The notes beneath the pieces are model-generated. The model was not told the DNA's origin, ran no database searches, and saw nothing but the letters and a program-made list of their open reading frames with translations. From Siphonodentalium dalli (lineage: Eukaryota > Mollusca > Scaphopoda > Gadilida > Siphonodentaliidae), in NCBI GenBank assembly GCA_032622095.1, contig CP136066.1, forward strand, positions 172,917,164 through 172,981,163: a stretch of 64,000 nt of DNA, written 5' to 3'. Both the position numbers and the translations under genes were made by a program. Shown one piece after another: positions 32,867 to 44,619 of the stretch (positions within the stretch are counted from its first letter, which is position 1; the number at the start of each line of letters is the position of its first letter).

Positions 32867-35173
32867 TCGTTATTTGGTGGGAATCCGGATTCAGAATCCG
32901 AATCAGATTACAGATTAGTCCCCGTACGACGTGGTTCGGAAAACGAACAGACCAGAATCAGTAAACGCATAGACCGTAATCGTAATCTCGTGGTAATCCA
33001 GATTCGGATTCGGATTCGGATTATGGACTCAAACGTTCATAATGTAAACAAACCGAGATTTCGCCACCTCGGAGTTTAAAAACACAATCAAACATAAGAA
33101 TCCATTCCTTGTGTACAAATTATTGCAGAATATAAACGATCTATATCAAAGAATTTTAAATGCGGAGACAAATTTGTGTTATCGAGTGTAAACGGGAAGA
33201 ATATTACTGAAATTAGCCAAATAATAATGTTATTGATAGCAAAGCTGGGGGAGCGCTTCGGTTGATGGCGAACTTGAAGCAAAGCATTGTTAATTTCATT
33301 GTCACTTTCATCATATCATGTTCATTTCATAAATACATCCATAAAATACCGACCGAACGCATGTCGATTTCAAATGCGGCGGATACGTCACCATTGACCG
33401 AATTCACGTGAACCTGCATGGATATGTCTTCTGCTTTGTTCGTTATTATATGTTCCTTCTTATTCAAGAAATAATAGGATTATATTATATCGATGGATTA
33501 TCAGATACACGTATGTACTATCTAGTCTTATAGCAATTTCATATTTAAAATCTTTTGTTTCGTTAAATGCAGTCGTTTTGCACAATAGTCACTGTATAGT
33601 GCAGGAACACAGGCATTTTTTGGCCAACGTGCTGTACAGTAGTTGGAAAATAAAGCTTTGCCCATGAAGCTAATGTTGTGGGCTTGTGATCGCACGTGAA
33701 CTGCATCTCCCAATCTCACAAACACAACAGTTGTAAAGTTTATTCTAGGATCTCAGGACTATATAGTGGAAATGTCAGTCAATTTATTGATTAAGTAACC
33801 ACACGTACAAGTTCAAGTGACGTGGCTAGAGGTTTCCCATGGGAGTGCTCCGTCAAATTTCCGGCCAACTGCACCCCCACCCTTGAACAAAACATCAAAC
33901 TCACAGGTTCGCAGAATTCCATTTGCACCCCCTTGGAAATATCCAACCTGACACACCCTATAAGATTGGAAAATTACCAACTTTTACTGGTTGAAAAATC
34001 AAACAATGAGAACAGTTCCAACCTATATATGATGTCAAATTAATGTCCAACTAATGTTGTGTCAGGCATGAAATTTCCAACTGCTGGAAATGTACCAAAG
34101 TTTAGTTTAAACATATTTATTTGTCCAATTTAGATAAAACATGATATATAACACATACATGTTTATACAGACAATTGGATTGGAGGACAAGTACTGACTC
34201 ACTTAAGGGTACGCCCTCTCCCATATGTTATTACACTGAAAAATAAATAATCAGTACTTAATGGCAAAGCAACATGACTACCAAAACAAGTTGAACATAT
34301 ATACAGATCACCGGTCACCCCCTCCCCCGAGTTAGTCATAAGTTTGTATGTGTACATATGTATTTTGTTTAAAATCGGGGTTGTTTTGTTGCGTTTGCTG
34401 GCTTGTAGGTATCGTTATTTGGAAAAGAATCCTGATTTGCCTCACGTATGAATGACTGTACAGCTAAGAAAATTGTACCAAAGTTCGGGGGGTGGTCGAT
34501 GCACCCAACAGCCCCTGTCGCCACATTCCTGTACAACTGACAAGTTTCGTGTGTTCTCCACAACGTCTTCGGAATTTGATTCGGGAGATCTAGAGCTGGT
34601 AGAAATTCTTGCCCTCATCAATAAACACACTTTAACTTGGAAAAAAGATGCGATTAAGTCGGATTGGCAGCTAATTAGGTGCCATGTATATACACATAGA
34701 AGAAAAGCATGATAAAAGCATGACAAACATCAACATTATAAATATAAGATACAAATTATACTTGTGTCAAATACATGTTCAAATTGCCAGGCGTGACATA
34801 TAATCGCCATTTTCTAGCAACCTATATATATATATATGGCGTAAGTTCCCGACCCCGCAATAGTATAGTCTATAATGGCGTCAAACATGCTGGAGTAGCT
34901 TTAATTTTAACATTATGCTCGACTTATCATCAATTGTGTATACTTATTGTATCATATATATATTTATTGTTATTTATGTTGTGACATCGGCCCCGTGTGG
35001 GTGTAATTGTCAATAAACTTATCTTATCTTATCTTATTTGACGCTGGGAGAACATTAAACGTAGTATCGGAGACCACGTGGATTTCAAAATCTGACCTAG
35101 AATCGGGAATTAGCCCCGCCCCCGTAATCGGATTCGGATTCTGAATCCGGATTCCCACAAAATAACGACTCTG
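32867..35173. mobile_element. TIR element B (inverted relative of 5091-7025)
   Basis: Left end GGTCGTTATTTGGTGGGAAT, right end the complement at 35150-35173. It is inserted in a tandem-repeat unit whose halves are 'catctagcctg' and 'agcgcacagaattcgac'. It carries a later insertion at 34775-35036 and about 100 bp near 33830-33930 lacking in copy A. A plus-strand frame ending at 34712 reads …LALINKHTLTWKKDAIKSDW… to a stop shared with copy A, where its first Trp codon is TGA. Confidence 0.78.
34775..35036 (+). mobile_element. Retrotransposon-like insertion with CTTAT tail
   Basis: Absent from the same place in element A, so it is an insertion. The 3' end reads 'gtaattgtcaataaactt' then ATCTTATCTTATCTTA: an AATAAA signal followed by a pentamer repeat, as in the tails of some non-LTR elements and their SINEs. 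No reverse transcriptase. The first 150 bp match 32159-32307. Confidence 0.7.
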
Positions 35174-35287
35174 AGCGCACAGAATTCGACCTTAAAGTTA
35201 AACATATACTTTCTTTGTGTTGTTATACGTGGGTGGAAATATATCGATAAACATGAATTATACGGACTTCATATATACCATTATTAA

Positions 35288-35822
35288 AGATAAGGGCGGC
35301 GTTGGTAGTGGGTATGCTGTTAAAATATTCACCTCCGTCAAAAACCGCCATAAACAGAAATAATAGTAAAATATAGACATAATTTGTTCTTATACCAATC
35401 AGAAATATGGCACAAACAGTATGTTATTGTCAAATGTTTTTGCTTTATTATGTAAACAAACGCAAAAAAAGTTACAGAACCCTGCAGAACCTGGCTTTTG
35501 TTTAGATCCGGATATGGTAAACATAAAGAGCGTTACTTGTTACTGTTTTCTTGATATGGAAATAATAAAGAGCGTTTATATCATTTGTGTGTAATTAATT
35601 CAATAGGATTGCGCTGTGTTATGTAAACAGAAGCAAAACTTCGGTAACACGAGCAGGCTCTTGTTTACGTACACTATATATCGCACGTCTTGACGACAAT
35701 ATACTATTTACGCGCTGATTATGTTTGGCATATGAACAAAACAATATATATTTTAATATTCCTTCTGTTGATGGCGATTTGAACAAATATGAATATTTCT
35801 GCAACGAACGCCGCCCGTGCCT
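35288..35822. mobile_element. TTAA-flanked MITE, family 1 copy 2
   Basis: 535 bp between TTAA at 35284-35287 and 35823-35826. Ends AGATAAGGGCGGCGTT and AACGCCGCCCGTGCCT. Related to 3008-3497 along the interior. It interrupts a tandem unit whose intact sisters read 'taccattactttaaaaggct' at this point. Confidence 0.82.
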
Positions 35823-36919
35823 TTAAAATGCTCAACGAAGTCAAAAAAATATCCTAGCCTGAGCACACAAAATTCCACCATAAAATTAAGCATATACTTT
35901 CTCGGTGTTGTTACGTTATACGTGGTTGAAATAGATCGATAAACATGAAATATACCGACTCCATAAATACCATTAGTTTAAACGGCTCAACTAAGTCAAA
36001 AAAATATTACCGGGTTCCAGCTTTTCACAGACGCTCTTTATTTTCACCTAATCAGTCAGACAAAAACTAACAATGTACGCTCTTTGTTCTTATAGATTTC
36101 CTCAGATCAATAACAATGTCGCTATAGACACCCATACAACACCACCTGATGTCTGACACCATCAGTTATTATCTCCGTGTTTCAACCATCCATCTAGCCC
36201 GACCACACAGAATTCGACCTTAAAATTAAACATATACTTTATCGATGGTGTTAGGTTGCTTATATACGTGGGTGGAAATAGATCGATAAACATGAAATAA
36301 TTATACGGACTCCATAAATACCATTACTTTAAAAGGCTGAATGAAGTAAAAACAATTCCACAACATCTTAGATTTCCTCAATCGGGAATAAGAGACCTGC
36401 TTTATTACGACAAAGTTTTGCAATTTTCTTCTGAGTTTGTATTAATACTGATAGCGGTGGTTGTTGATTGGGTTACACGTCGCATATCCTGTAGACACCC
36501 ACACAACACCTGATGTCTGACACCATCAGTTATGCTCCCCTATTTTCAACCATGCAGCTATAGCCTGAGCACACAATATTCAACCTTAAAAATAAACATA
36601 TACTTTTTCGGTGTTGTTAGGTTATAAATTGGGTGGAAATAAATCCATAAACATGAAATATACGGACTCCAAATACTATCACTCAAAAATGCTCAACGCA
36701 GTCAAAATTATTGCCGGTTTCCAGCTTTTTACAGACGCATCATATCAGGCAAAATCTAACAGCGTCCGCTCTTTATATTCATCTGGTGCCTAACATCGTA
36801 TGATTTCCATGATTCAATCAGCACATATAATCGTCAATATTCAAATTAGGCATACTATCTTCTTCTGAGATTGTGTGAAGGATACATACTCAGATTCTTT
36901 GGCTTCGGAGGTAAACAAC

Positions 36920-37350
36920 TTTGATTTGAGTCGAGGAACCCACCCACCAAAGCTCAGAGTTATCCGATTTATATTTTTGACCTCGGTTATTATTCACCAT
37001 CAATGTCCATGCAGAGTTCAGTCCTCTACACAGGACTTACCGCTGCCTGCCAGCACATATATACACGTAATGTGAAGAAATGTCGCATTTATTTATTTGA
37101 AATTTGTGTAGGTTACAATTCATTCTGCATTATTCTGAGAAACATAACTGTCCATATTCATTTCAAAATGGTCTAGATCAAGCCAGAATGAATTGTAACT
37201 GGCAAAACACTTCAATAAAAAATGTTAGATTTAATTTTTTTTTAAATACACGTGCCGGCAGCGTTCAGACATCGCTTAGCGAGGGGACTGAACTCTGTTT
37301 TGCAGCTTGATTCATCTTATCGAATATTTGGCGGCGTAGCAAAAAATCAA
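36920..37350. repeat. Dispersed repeat with nested insertion
   Basis: 'Gagtcgaggaacccacc…aaagctcagagttat' and 'atatttggcggcgtagcaaa' match the two parts of 60062-60175, where they lie about 50 bp apart. Here about 300 bp separates them, bounded by TGCAGAGTTCAGTCC and its complement near 37010 and 37295. Within that, TTACAATTCATTCTG and its complement form a further inverted pair (37112, 37186). Confidence 0.65.
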
Positions 37351-37531
37351 ATGTAATGATCTTCTTCCAGAAATATATGAACATGCGCCAGCTAGTTGAA
37401 GAACGGGCAGGTCGCATAGCTTCGCTCTGCATGCGTCTTGTCGCTGTTCCAGCTAACTGAGGCCGGATCGCTTGTGAGTTGTGTGGCCGTTCCGATTCGG
37501 AGTGATCTGTTTACTGACTTGGCAGAGGATT

Positions 37532-38497
37532 ATGGATTTCATCCCCTCTGCTTTGTTAGCGGCCTTGGACAGACTGCACGTTGCGGATACCCTTAGCTGG
37601 ACAATACACCAGGCTAGGGGAGGCTTCGTGCGTTTGTATGTGGAGTACAGGACTGGAGCAGCTGGACACCACCAGGGGCTCAAGACTGTCAGCAGAGATG
37701 TCACCACCGGAGCAGGGACGAGAAGGAAGAAGACCCTTTCACGTCGACGCAGGGTCGCAGCTCGGAGGGCTGAGTGGAGAAAGAAGAAGGTAGCTGTTGA
37801 ACGGCCGGCTGCCCCTTCCCACTCGGCTGCGAAGACTGCTGGTCGCTGCATTCCACCGATGATGCTACCGGTAGTCCATCCCGGAGAGGTATGAGAGACG
37901 CCCAGACCACCCTCCCCCGCTGGAATACTGACTGATGCCATCCAGATAGCTGCTGCTGCTGTCGTGAAGGAGACAGAATCTTCATTCAATCCGATGATTC
38001 CTGAATACATCAGCGCGGAGTCATCCATCTCCACCACGACCAGCAGCACAAACAACACCACTCGCTCCACTGCCGACATCATCAAAAGCACGATTGCGAC
38101 AGTGGCAGATGCAAATCAGCTGAGAGGAGAATACAAGACTGAACGTCGGAAGTACGAACAGAAGAACGACAACGTAGACAAATTTCTGAAGGAACATGGA
38201 GTGGAGTTGACGTCGACAACAACATCAACATTATCAGACGAAATTCAGAGAAAGAAAGAAAAACAACAGCATGTCTATAGATCATTTTGTCATGTTCATT
38301 GTTATGTGTACCATCTCATAACCCCAAAATCATCTCAAGTGGGTTGTAAGAGAGGGTATCCTGCCCTTTCAAATCCTCCCGGGTCCTGTCCCAAACTCTT
38401 AATAAAGGAAAATCGCGAGAGTTCGATAGTCATACAGTATTACAGTTCGCTGTGGCTGCATGGCGATCAGTGCCATCGCAAATATATTTCGGATTAA
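37532..38497 (+). pseudogene. Long reading frame broken by one TGA; transposon ORF1-like
   Basis: A single frame runs from ATG at 37532 to a stop at 38495-38497, broken only by TGA at 37892-37894. That TGA would be CGA (Arg) before a CpG transition. Order: an N-terminal segment (MDFIPSALLAALDRLHVADT, then LSWTIHQARGGFVRLYVEY), an Arg/Lys-rich block at residues 64-86 (RKKTLSRRRRVAARRAEW), a Pro/Ala linker, Ser/Thr-rich sequence, and a charged, probably coiled-coil segment (ADANQLRGEYKTERRKYEQ…). I recall proteins with a 'W.I…G…I.W' segment followed by SP…RR…R…EW..KK as recurrent ORFs in mollusc and cnidarian repeats, so an element-derived nucleic-acid-binding protein is likely. The C-terminal ~60 residues after EKQQ look non-coding. 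Confidence 0.5.
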
Positions 38498-39279
38498 AGA
38501 CCACGAAAAGTAACAACAAATAAGGTAACTTGTGATAGTTATAAGTATTTACGAAGCGGTAATCATGTTTTAGTCACGCAAATAGACATGCTGGTTATAT
38601 GTGGAAATATATTTGTTTACATTTGTTATGACACCTGTCGGGGAAATTCCACACCATCTATAGGCATTGCCATATATGGTAGTTTCAAATCACACTTGCT
38701 CTGACATCGAACAAATTGCTAGGATAAAAACGTTGTTATATGACTTTTTCGGCAAATATGAAATCGTGCTTGGTATTGTGAGTATTTATTGGTAATACAC
38801 TAATTTTGGATAAATAATCGGCTTTTGGTGAAATTCCGTTGTTGTAACTGGACGATACGGGGACCATCTTTAATAATGATAGCTATAGCTGTTAATTGGG
38901 GATACCCCTCTCATCGGTTGCATCTGATGCACACCCTTGACACCCACATGCGACGTGATGTCTTATCGCACACGTCCCAGGCTTCAGACAGCACACAATC
39001 TTTAGCTCCCATATCAAATTAAATTCCGTGGCAGTTTGAATGAAGTCTGAAATTATTATCTCTTTTGTTACATACACCCAGGTCCTGTTCCGGAAATCAA
39101 AATACTTGGATAAGCCACATTATATACATTCATGTTAATGTACATAGAAAGACGTATCACAGTATCTTCGGCGTGGAACAAGGCGCGTTCCTTGTTGTTG
39201 TATTCCGCATATGGCAATAATAAAGAGCGCCTTTCGAACTACTCTGCGAACAATTTCAAACAGCTGGTAAATTGCTGAC
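38498..39279. other. No gene; diverged tandem-unit relic at 38860-39060
   Basis: 'Taataatgatagctatagctgttaattgggg… cacccacatgcgacgtgatgtctta' resembles the 32605-36800 unit but is much diverged. Otherwise nothing. Confidence 0.4.
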
Positions 39280-39560
39280 TTCTTTTGTCTGTCCGTTTGC
39301 CGATCCACGCGTTTTAGGATGATAGATTCATAGTTCAACCGAAATTAATAGAATGAAACTTGGTATGGAGGTTAATTGCAACATGCAAGATACAGGTCAA
39401 GTTCCATTCCCACCCCACATTTTACCAGAGTTTGTGCTCTATATTTCGTTTCCGTACAATGATATTTTGTACATAGGCGTACAAACATAAACTACAGGTC
39501 AAGTTGAATTTTGGGTTCCATCCGGACCATATATATTGACGTTTTTTTTTTACTTTGAAA
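39280..39560 (+). repeat. GTCTGTCCG repeat with duplicated phrase
   Basis: After GTCTGTCCGTTTGCCG comes 'aatagaatgaaacttggtat', and ACAGGTCAAGTT occurs at about 39391 and 39495, each followed by a purine-poor stretch. Same general type as 8400-8790 and 44735-44960. Confidence 0.5.
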
Positions 39561-40683
39561 GTCGTGTTTTCTTGGGTTATTTTTCCGGACAATAATCCCG
39601 GTTAGGTTGCAATATATCATCACGAACATTGGTATATGTAGCTGAATTACCCAAACATGCAAACTGTGTTTAAATGGGGGGATTTGTCCCATGGTTTTCG
39701 TCAGAATTATAAACCTTTTTTTACTTTTAATTGTTTTAATGGTTTTCGAATTATTACTAGAATTACATGTTTGAACAACATATCCTATATCATATAGGTT
39801 TATATATATTGGACTTATTTTTCTTAAATAATCCCATAATGAGCTTATATATACCCGTCGAATGGCGCGGACCGCAGTGAAAACGCATAAAGAGTATGCA
39901 TTTGGTAAGTCGTGTCGATGAAAAAAGGTAGATTAAATAGTGCCAATGTGGGCTTATTACGTATTGAAATAAGCACTATACGTGCTTATTTTGAACGCTT
40001 CATTTTACACCCAAATAAGGAGCGTGTTTTTTCCTCATAATTGTATACGCTCTATGGGACTAAAACGCGACATTCAAAATAAGCCCGTATTGTGCTTTTT
40101 TTTCGAGAACAGGCTGGTGGTGCTCATGTTAGAGTACATACGTATATAGGTCGATACTTCGTTTATTAATCAACCTATCTTATCCCACCTTCGAAAATTT
40201 TAAGTATATAGTTTTCGAGGTTCAGTTGAGTCATGTCCGTGATTTAAACAAAATAGTTTCTCGCTTGGGTCATGTCCCTGTGATGGAAACATGTCGATTA
40301 ATACACGAAATACTCATATACGGACTGTGTATACTAGTACGCTTAAAAGACATTACGAAGTCATAGCAGGTTCCACAACTTACTTTTGACACAAACGTTC
40401 TTTGTTGCTACCAAATCAGGGGGGGGGGGGACTAACAACGGCCACTCATTCTTATTGTTATAGCTTTCTTTGTCGATCGGCGAAATTTTTGTAAGTTTCT
40501 CGAGAGTCGTATTAATGATGGCTACGGCTGTTCTTTGTGTTATTATTCACTCAGAAGTCTCTTTTTAAGTGTGCTAGACTTTATCGTCAAAATAAATATA
40601 AAACTACAGTAGAAGAGAGATATTTTTGTTTTTGCTGTGTGTAACCTCTAATGTACACCATATATGCAATTAGCGGGGAGAAA
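39561..40683. other. No gene seen
   Basis: AT-rich with a G homopolymer near 40420. 'Acaccatatatgcaattagc' at 40655 recurs, slightly altered, near 41103, marking a diverged duplication around the SINE fragment. Confidence 0.4.
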
Positions 40684-40806
40684 GCCATTGAAATCACTGT
40701 TAGATTAGCCGTAAGTGTGCGGATTTCCTCCACCACTAAAACTGGCAATGTCGTGATATGACCTTAGTTGTTGAAAGCGACATTAAACCCCAATCAATCA
40801 ATCAAT
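40684..40806 (+). mobile_element. 5'-truncated SINE
   Basis: Starts CCATTGAAATCACTG and follows the body of the SINE at 9583-9878 to GCGACATTAAACC and a (CAAT)n tail. The tRNA-like head is missing, so it lacks an internal promoter. Truncation at the 5' end is usual for target-primed insertion. Confidence 0.85.
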
Positions 40807-41217
40807 TTAGAAATAACTACAACATCCTACTTCAATAGTGGTAATGGAGACTTTAGGTTACGTTACCAATTCAAAGCGTAGCAACTAGAGATGAACATGC
40901 AGGAAAAATCAGGCCAAAGCAAAGCATGCACACACACACACACACACTGATATGGTTAAACTAGCATGGTTCCTTAGACTATGGTACCCATGATCTTAAG
41001 ATGTTGACTGTCAACTACAAGTTATCTTATACTTTTTGCATGTGATTGAATGGAAATCGGCAGTCAACATGTTATGGCATCAATTTGTGAACATACTAAT
41101 ATACACCATATATGAAATTAGCTGGGAGAAAGTGGTTGAACAGTGCATTTATGCACCCCCAGTGGTTGGGAACCAAATGGCCCAGCCCCAGTTGTTGGGG
41201 AGCTATTTTTTTAATTC

Positions 41218-41456
41218 CAGTGGTTGAAGAGGGGTCAATACAGTAGTTGAAGAGGGGTCAATGCAGTGGTTGAAGAGGGGTCAATGCAGTGGTTGAAGAG
41301 GGGTCAATGCAGTGGTTGAAGAGGGGTCAATGCAGTGGTTGAAGAGGGGTCAATGCAGTAGTTGAAGAGGGGTCAATGCAGTGGTTGAAGAGGGGTCAAT
41401 GCAGTGGTTGAAGAGGGGTCAATGCAGTGGTTGAAGAGGGGTCAATGCAGTGGTTG
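41218..41456 (+). repeat. 23-bp minisatellite, ten full copies
   Basis: Unit CAGTGGTTGAAGAGGGGTCA plus ATG, ten full copies and a partial one. Two copies read CAGTAGTT and the first ends ATA. Upstream, CCCCAGTGGTTGGG and CCCCAGTTGTTGGGG (41156-41200) look like the diverged seed of the array. Confidence 0.95.
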
Positions 41457-41720
41457 TGCTCAGTAATCCACATAATAGTTGAGGTTCCGTGTTTCAGTGA
41501 ATGAATATTGAGTAACACAGATGTCCTGTTCGGTCACTGGGGCCAAGTGGCTCATTCCACAGCTTCAGCTCAGTGACAACCTTCCCACGGTGTAACTTTG
41601 TGGCGAGTTGGGGAGGTCAGTAATCCACACCTGTGACCGAGGAGCCCATTGACAATTTTTCCAGTGTAATAATGACCTAAACCATGCAATGCAGATAAAA
41701 GAGATAAGCTCCTCAGTGAG

Positions 41721-42261
41721 TAGATCATGCCATGAAAATCTCATTTGGCTAAAGCCCGTAGAGATCATATTCCGCTGGTACAAAACCTTGGAACCTTTTG
41801 AAGTTTTGACAGGGAACCTTATAAAGTTGAAAAAATAACGCGGGGAATATATTTCTTAGTTTTTATCTGTTCCGTAATAATGCACTTCACTGTAGGTGAA
41901 TGTCCCAACTCGAAATTTAAAGATTCAAGTGAATTTGTGAGCGATTTTGGTTTGCATCGCTTACAATTATGGATTTTTTTTCTTGGTAATCAATTCAATG
42001 TTGTTTTTTGCGATATCGGCTCACAAAAGTTACAGAAAAGCATGAAATTTGGAGTTGGGAGTGTCACCTATAGAGTTAAGTACGTTATTAAGGAACAGAT
42101 ACTAACTTATATAATAAACTATATATAAAATATATCCGCGCGTTATTTTTCGACTTTATAAGGTTCCCTGTCAAATCTTCAAGAAGTTCCAAGGTTTTGT
42201 ACTGGTGGAATATGATCTCTATACGGGCGTTAGTCAGAGTAGAGATTCATGGCATGATCTA
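41721..42261. mobile_element. TAGATCATGCC-family TIR element, 541 bp
   Basis: Ends TAGATCATGCCATGAAAATC and the complement of TAGATCATGCCATGAATCTC. Arms of about 160 bp, then a second inverted pair (GAATGTCCCAACTCGAAAT against its diverged complement). CTCAGTGAG (41712-41720) and CTAAGTGAG (42262-42270) are a 9-bp duplication with one mismatch, as in MULEs. Almost wholly foldback and non-coding. Confidence 0.82.
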
Positions 42262-42269
42262 CTAAGTGA

Positions 42270-42959
42270 GCGCCTAACCCATTTAATTTTTTAACTCAAA
42301 TCTGAATATCTTTGTTTCCTAAATGAAAATTCCGACTATAAGTGTTGCGGGCGCCAGTTAGATGCATGTCCGCTTTCATCGTTGACTTAAAACAATATAA
42401 AATATCTTTTAAGCTCAGTCATAGAACTATGCTACAGACAAGCTGACTCTGTTCTGAGCTCCGATACAGAAGACTGATACGTCTGCACCTCTCAACTTCA
42501 TACTGTGTCGTCATTACTCTGACTCCAGTTCTCTATATACTCGGCTCTAAGATAGACTGATAACACTCCCACTCTCAACTTCATGCTGTGCCGTCATTAC
42601 TATTATCCAATTATCGCAGCGGACATGCATGCAGACCAATTTGAAATTCAAAGATGTTTCCATGAGGTTTTAAGTTTTATATCTTTATAGTCTTTAACAC
42701 CAAAGAACATGGTCGGTGTATGTAATATCACATAGACATCGGCACACACTACAAGCAGTCACTTCGTCGTATCTTTTCGAGATTGTGAGAAGCACGAGTT
42801 TAAAAGGAAACAAACGGTACAATTTTTTTAAGAATACAAAAACCACCGCGCTATGTTATAGCATGTTCGCTCGCAATATTTACGCCCCCCCCCCCCCCGA
42901 CTTACATTCAAGATTCTGACACGATGATCAGACCTACAGACCCACCAATATTTATATTT
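42270..42959. other. Short tandem repeat, no gene
   Basis: 'Ctctcaacttcat(a/g)ctgtg(t/c)cgtcattact' occurs twice, about 80 bp apart, at 42497-42605. GCATGTCCGCT near 42364 pairs with AGCGGACATGC near 42618. A C homopolymer lies near 42890. Confidence 0.5.
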
Positions 42960-43490
42960 ATTACATGATCCTATCCTTATTCCATTCAATAAATCGCATT
43001 CTATAAATTGCGATATTAAACGTTCGTTTAGTAACAGGAAATGGTGCCAGGTGACCTTTGACTTCCGATTTGACGTCTGTTTATACATTCCCTTCGCTGC
43101 GTCACACAATACTATGGCTTCCAATATTTTTCCAACAAACTATAATGAATGAAGAGTTTGAAAAGTTATGCCTTTAAATATATGCCATTAAATACACCAA
43201 AGAGTCTGTATTTAGCTGGGACTATTTCTTTACACGGGCAAACAACACATAGTTACGTGAAGCCGATGTTAGTTTCCCGTCCCATTTGTTGATTAAACTA
43301 TGTTTTGTCGAGGTTTTGGATCATATAATAAATAGAATCCACAACTCGTCCACAGTTTATAGCGAAATTTACAAAACTCGTCCAGTAAATTAGGTCTGGA
43401 CCCCGCCCAAGGCTCGATCCAGACCTAATTTATTGGACTTGTTTTGTAAAATTCTGCTATAAACTGGGGTCGAGTTGTAGATCCTCTATA
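42960..43490. repeat. Dispersed repeat ending in a foldback, copy 2
   Basis: Partner of 2340-2900 in the same orientation, with the same terminal foldback at about 43330-43490 ('cgtccacagtttatagcg' against its complement). The loop differs by small indels. Confidence 0.82.
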
Positions 43491-44400
43491 TATCGATTAC
43501 GACGATTACGGATATTTCTTGTTCCGATGGTGATCAGCTGAGTGTGATTTTACCTGTACCCTTTACATTTCAAACCTTGTCAACGAACACGTTCACGCTT
43601 GTCAAATCGAGCTTTAAACATATCGGTCACGTGCGTATCGAACAGATTCTCCGTCAGAGATTGTCTCCCTTGAGGGTGAAATTTGGTTTCATCACAAGTT
43701 TTCTGTCACCATATAAAGCGATATTAAACACGGCGTACAACAAGGTTTGAAACAAACACCGCTTAATTCTACCGCGAGGGAGTTTGGGGTTTTTCGCAAC
43801 GACGACAATCAAATCCCGTCACCAATTAAACAAAGCACGTGCGGGATTTCTAGCCTCTAACCAACACGTCGCGTTAAGGTGAAAAAGCCTCCGAGATTCA
43901 CTCTTCCGAACTGGATTTGTCAGCGTCTCCCGACCATCCAAGAACACCGGCGCCAGTCTGATGGAAATAGCGCAAGATTGTCAGATAATGTTTCCGATTT
44001 CTCTTCCCCCAGGACTGTATGGCATCCCCTTCGAATCATTGGCGTGAACATTCTCCACATGCGCGTTGAGTGATGTATAGTTTGAGCATGCGTAAAGCAG
44101 AGTCATGTTGACCGATGCTTTTGGGGCTTATCAGCTGTTATCAGTAATTGAATTAAAGGTGAAATCACTTCAGATTAAAGTCTGCCAGGAGCGAGACTTG
44201 ATTGATGGTAACCTGTATACTCGTTGGTTATTTGTTGCGTATTCTGTCATTTGTGTCTGCTCACAGTACTTAAGGAGGCACCCGCGTGGTCGAAACTTCC
44301 ACAATCGCGCAATTCCCCGTCCACACGATAACTTATTTTCGAAAGACTTCATGCCACTGCGTGGCCTTTACATAAAGTAAAATGGAAATCATTTCAGAAT
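43491..44400. other. Unique-looking, CpG-retaining segment without a recognised gene
   Basis: Higher in CpG than its neighbours and free of recognisable repeats. Frames at 43544-43750, 43879-44073 and 44105-44380 have ordinary composition but no motif I can identify. It could hold an exon or a regulatory region of a nearby host gene, or an old element. Confidence 0.3.
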
Positions 44401-44619
44401 TACATTCATTATTTGGCAACTCGTCAATATAGAGTACAACAAAAAAAGAAACAAAGTCCTCTCAACTTGACCCCATTCCGGTTTGATGCTGGCCGATTAT
44501 GCAATACCAATTATATCATCATGCATTTACCATTATATTGCTACTTTTTGGTTACTTAATATGTTACTTTATCTCATGCCTTGTGTGTTACTGTACATTT
44601 GACCATAAACTGGTTACTG

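Larger units (their letters stand above)
32605..36800 (+). repeat. Tandem repeat array, about 350-bp unit, interrupted
   Basis: Units share 'gacaaagttttgcaattttc', 'tgacaccatcagttatgctc', 'aaccatccatctagcc', 'attcgaccttaaaatt' and 'gataaacatgaaatatac'. Copies of the last portion start at about 35175, 35860, 36205 and 36567. Element B is inserted in the first unit (between 32866 and 35174) and a TTAA MITE in the same unit at 35288-35822. A diverged single unit seems present at 38860-39060. Non-coding. Confidence 0.8.

Noticed and set aside
34775-35036. LTR retrotransposon or integrated virus
   Set aside because: No long terminal repeats, no primer-binding site and no protease, reverse transcriptase or integrase motif anywhere in the window. 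The tail suits a non-LTR element.
37453-38091. 212-codon minus-strand frame
   Set aside because: It lies opposite the better-supported plus-strand frame 37532-38497, lacks recognisable motifs, and is best explained as its antisense shadow.
41218-41456. CRISPR-like array
   Set aside because: The 23-bp units are directly contiguous with no variable spacers, and the context is animal. It is a minisatellite.
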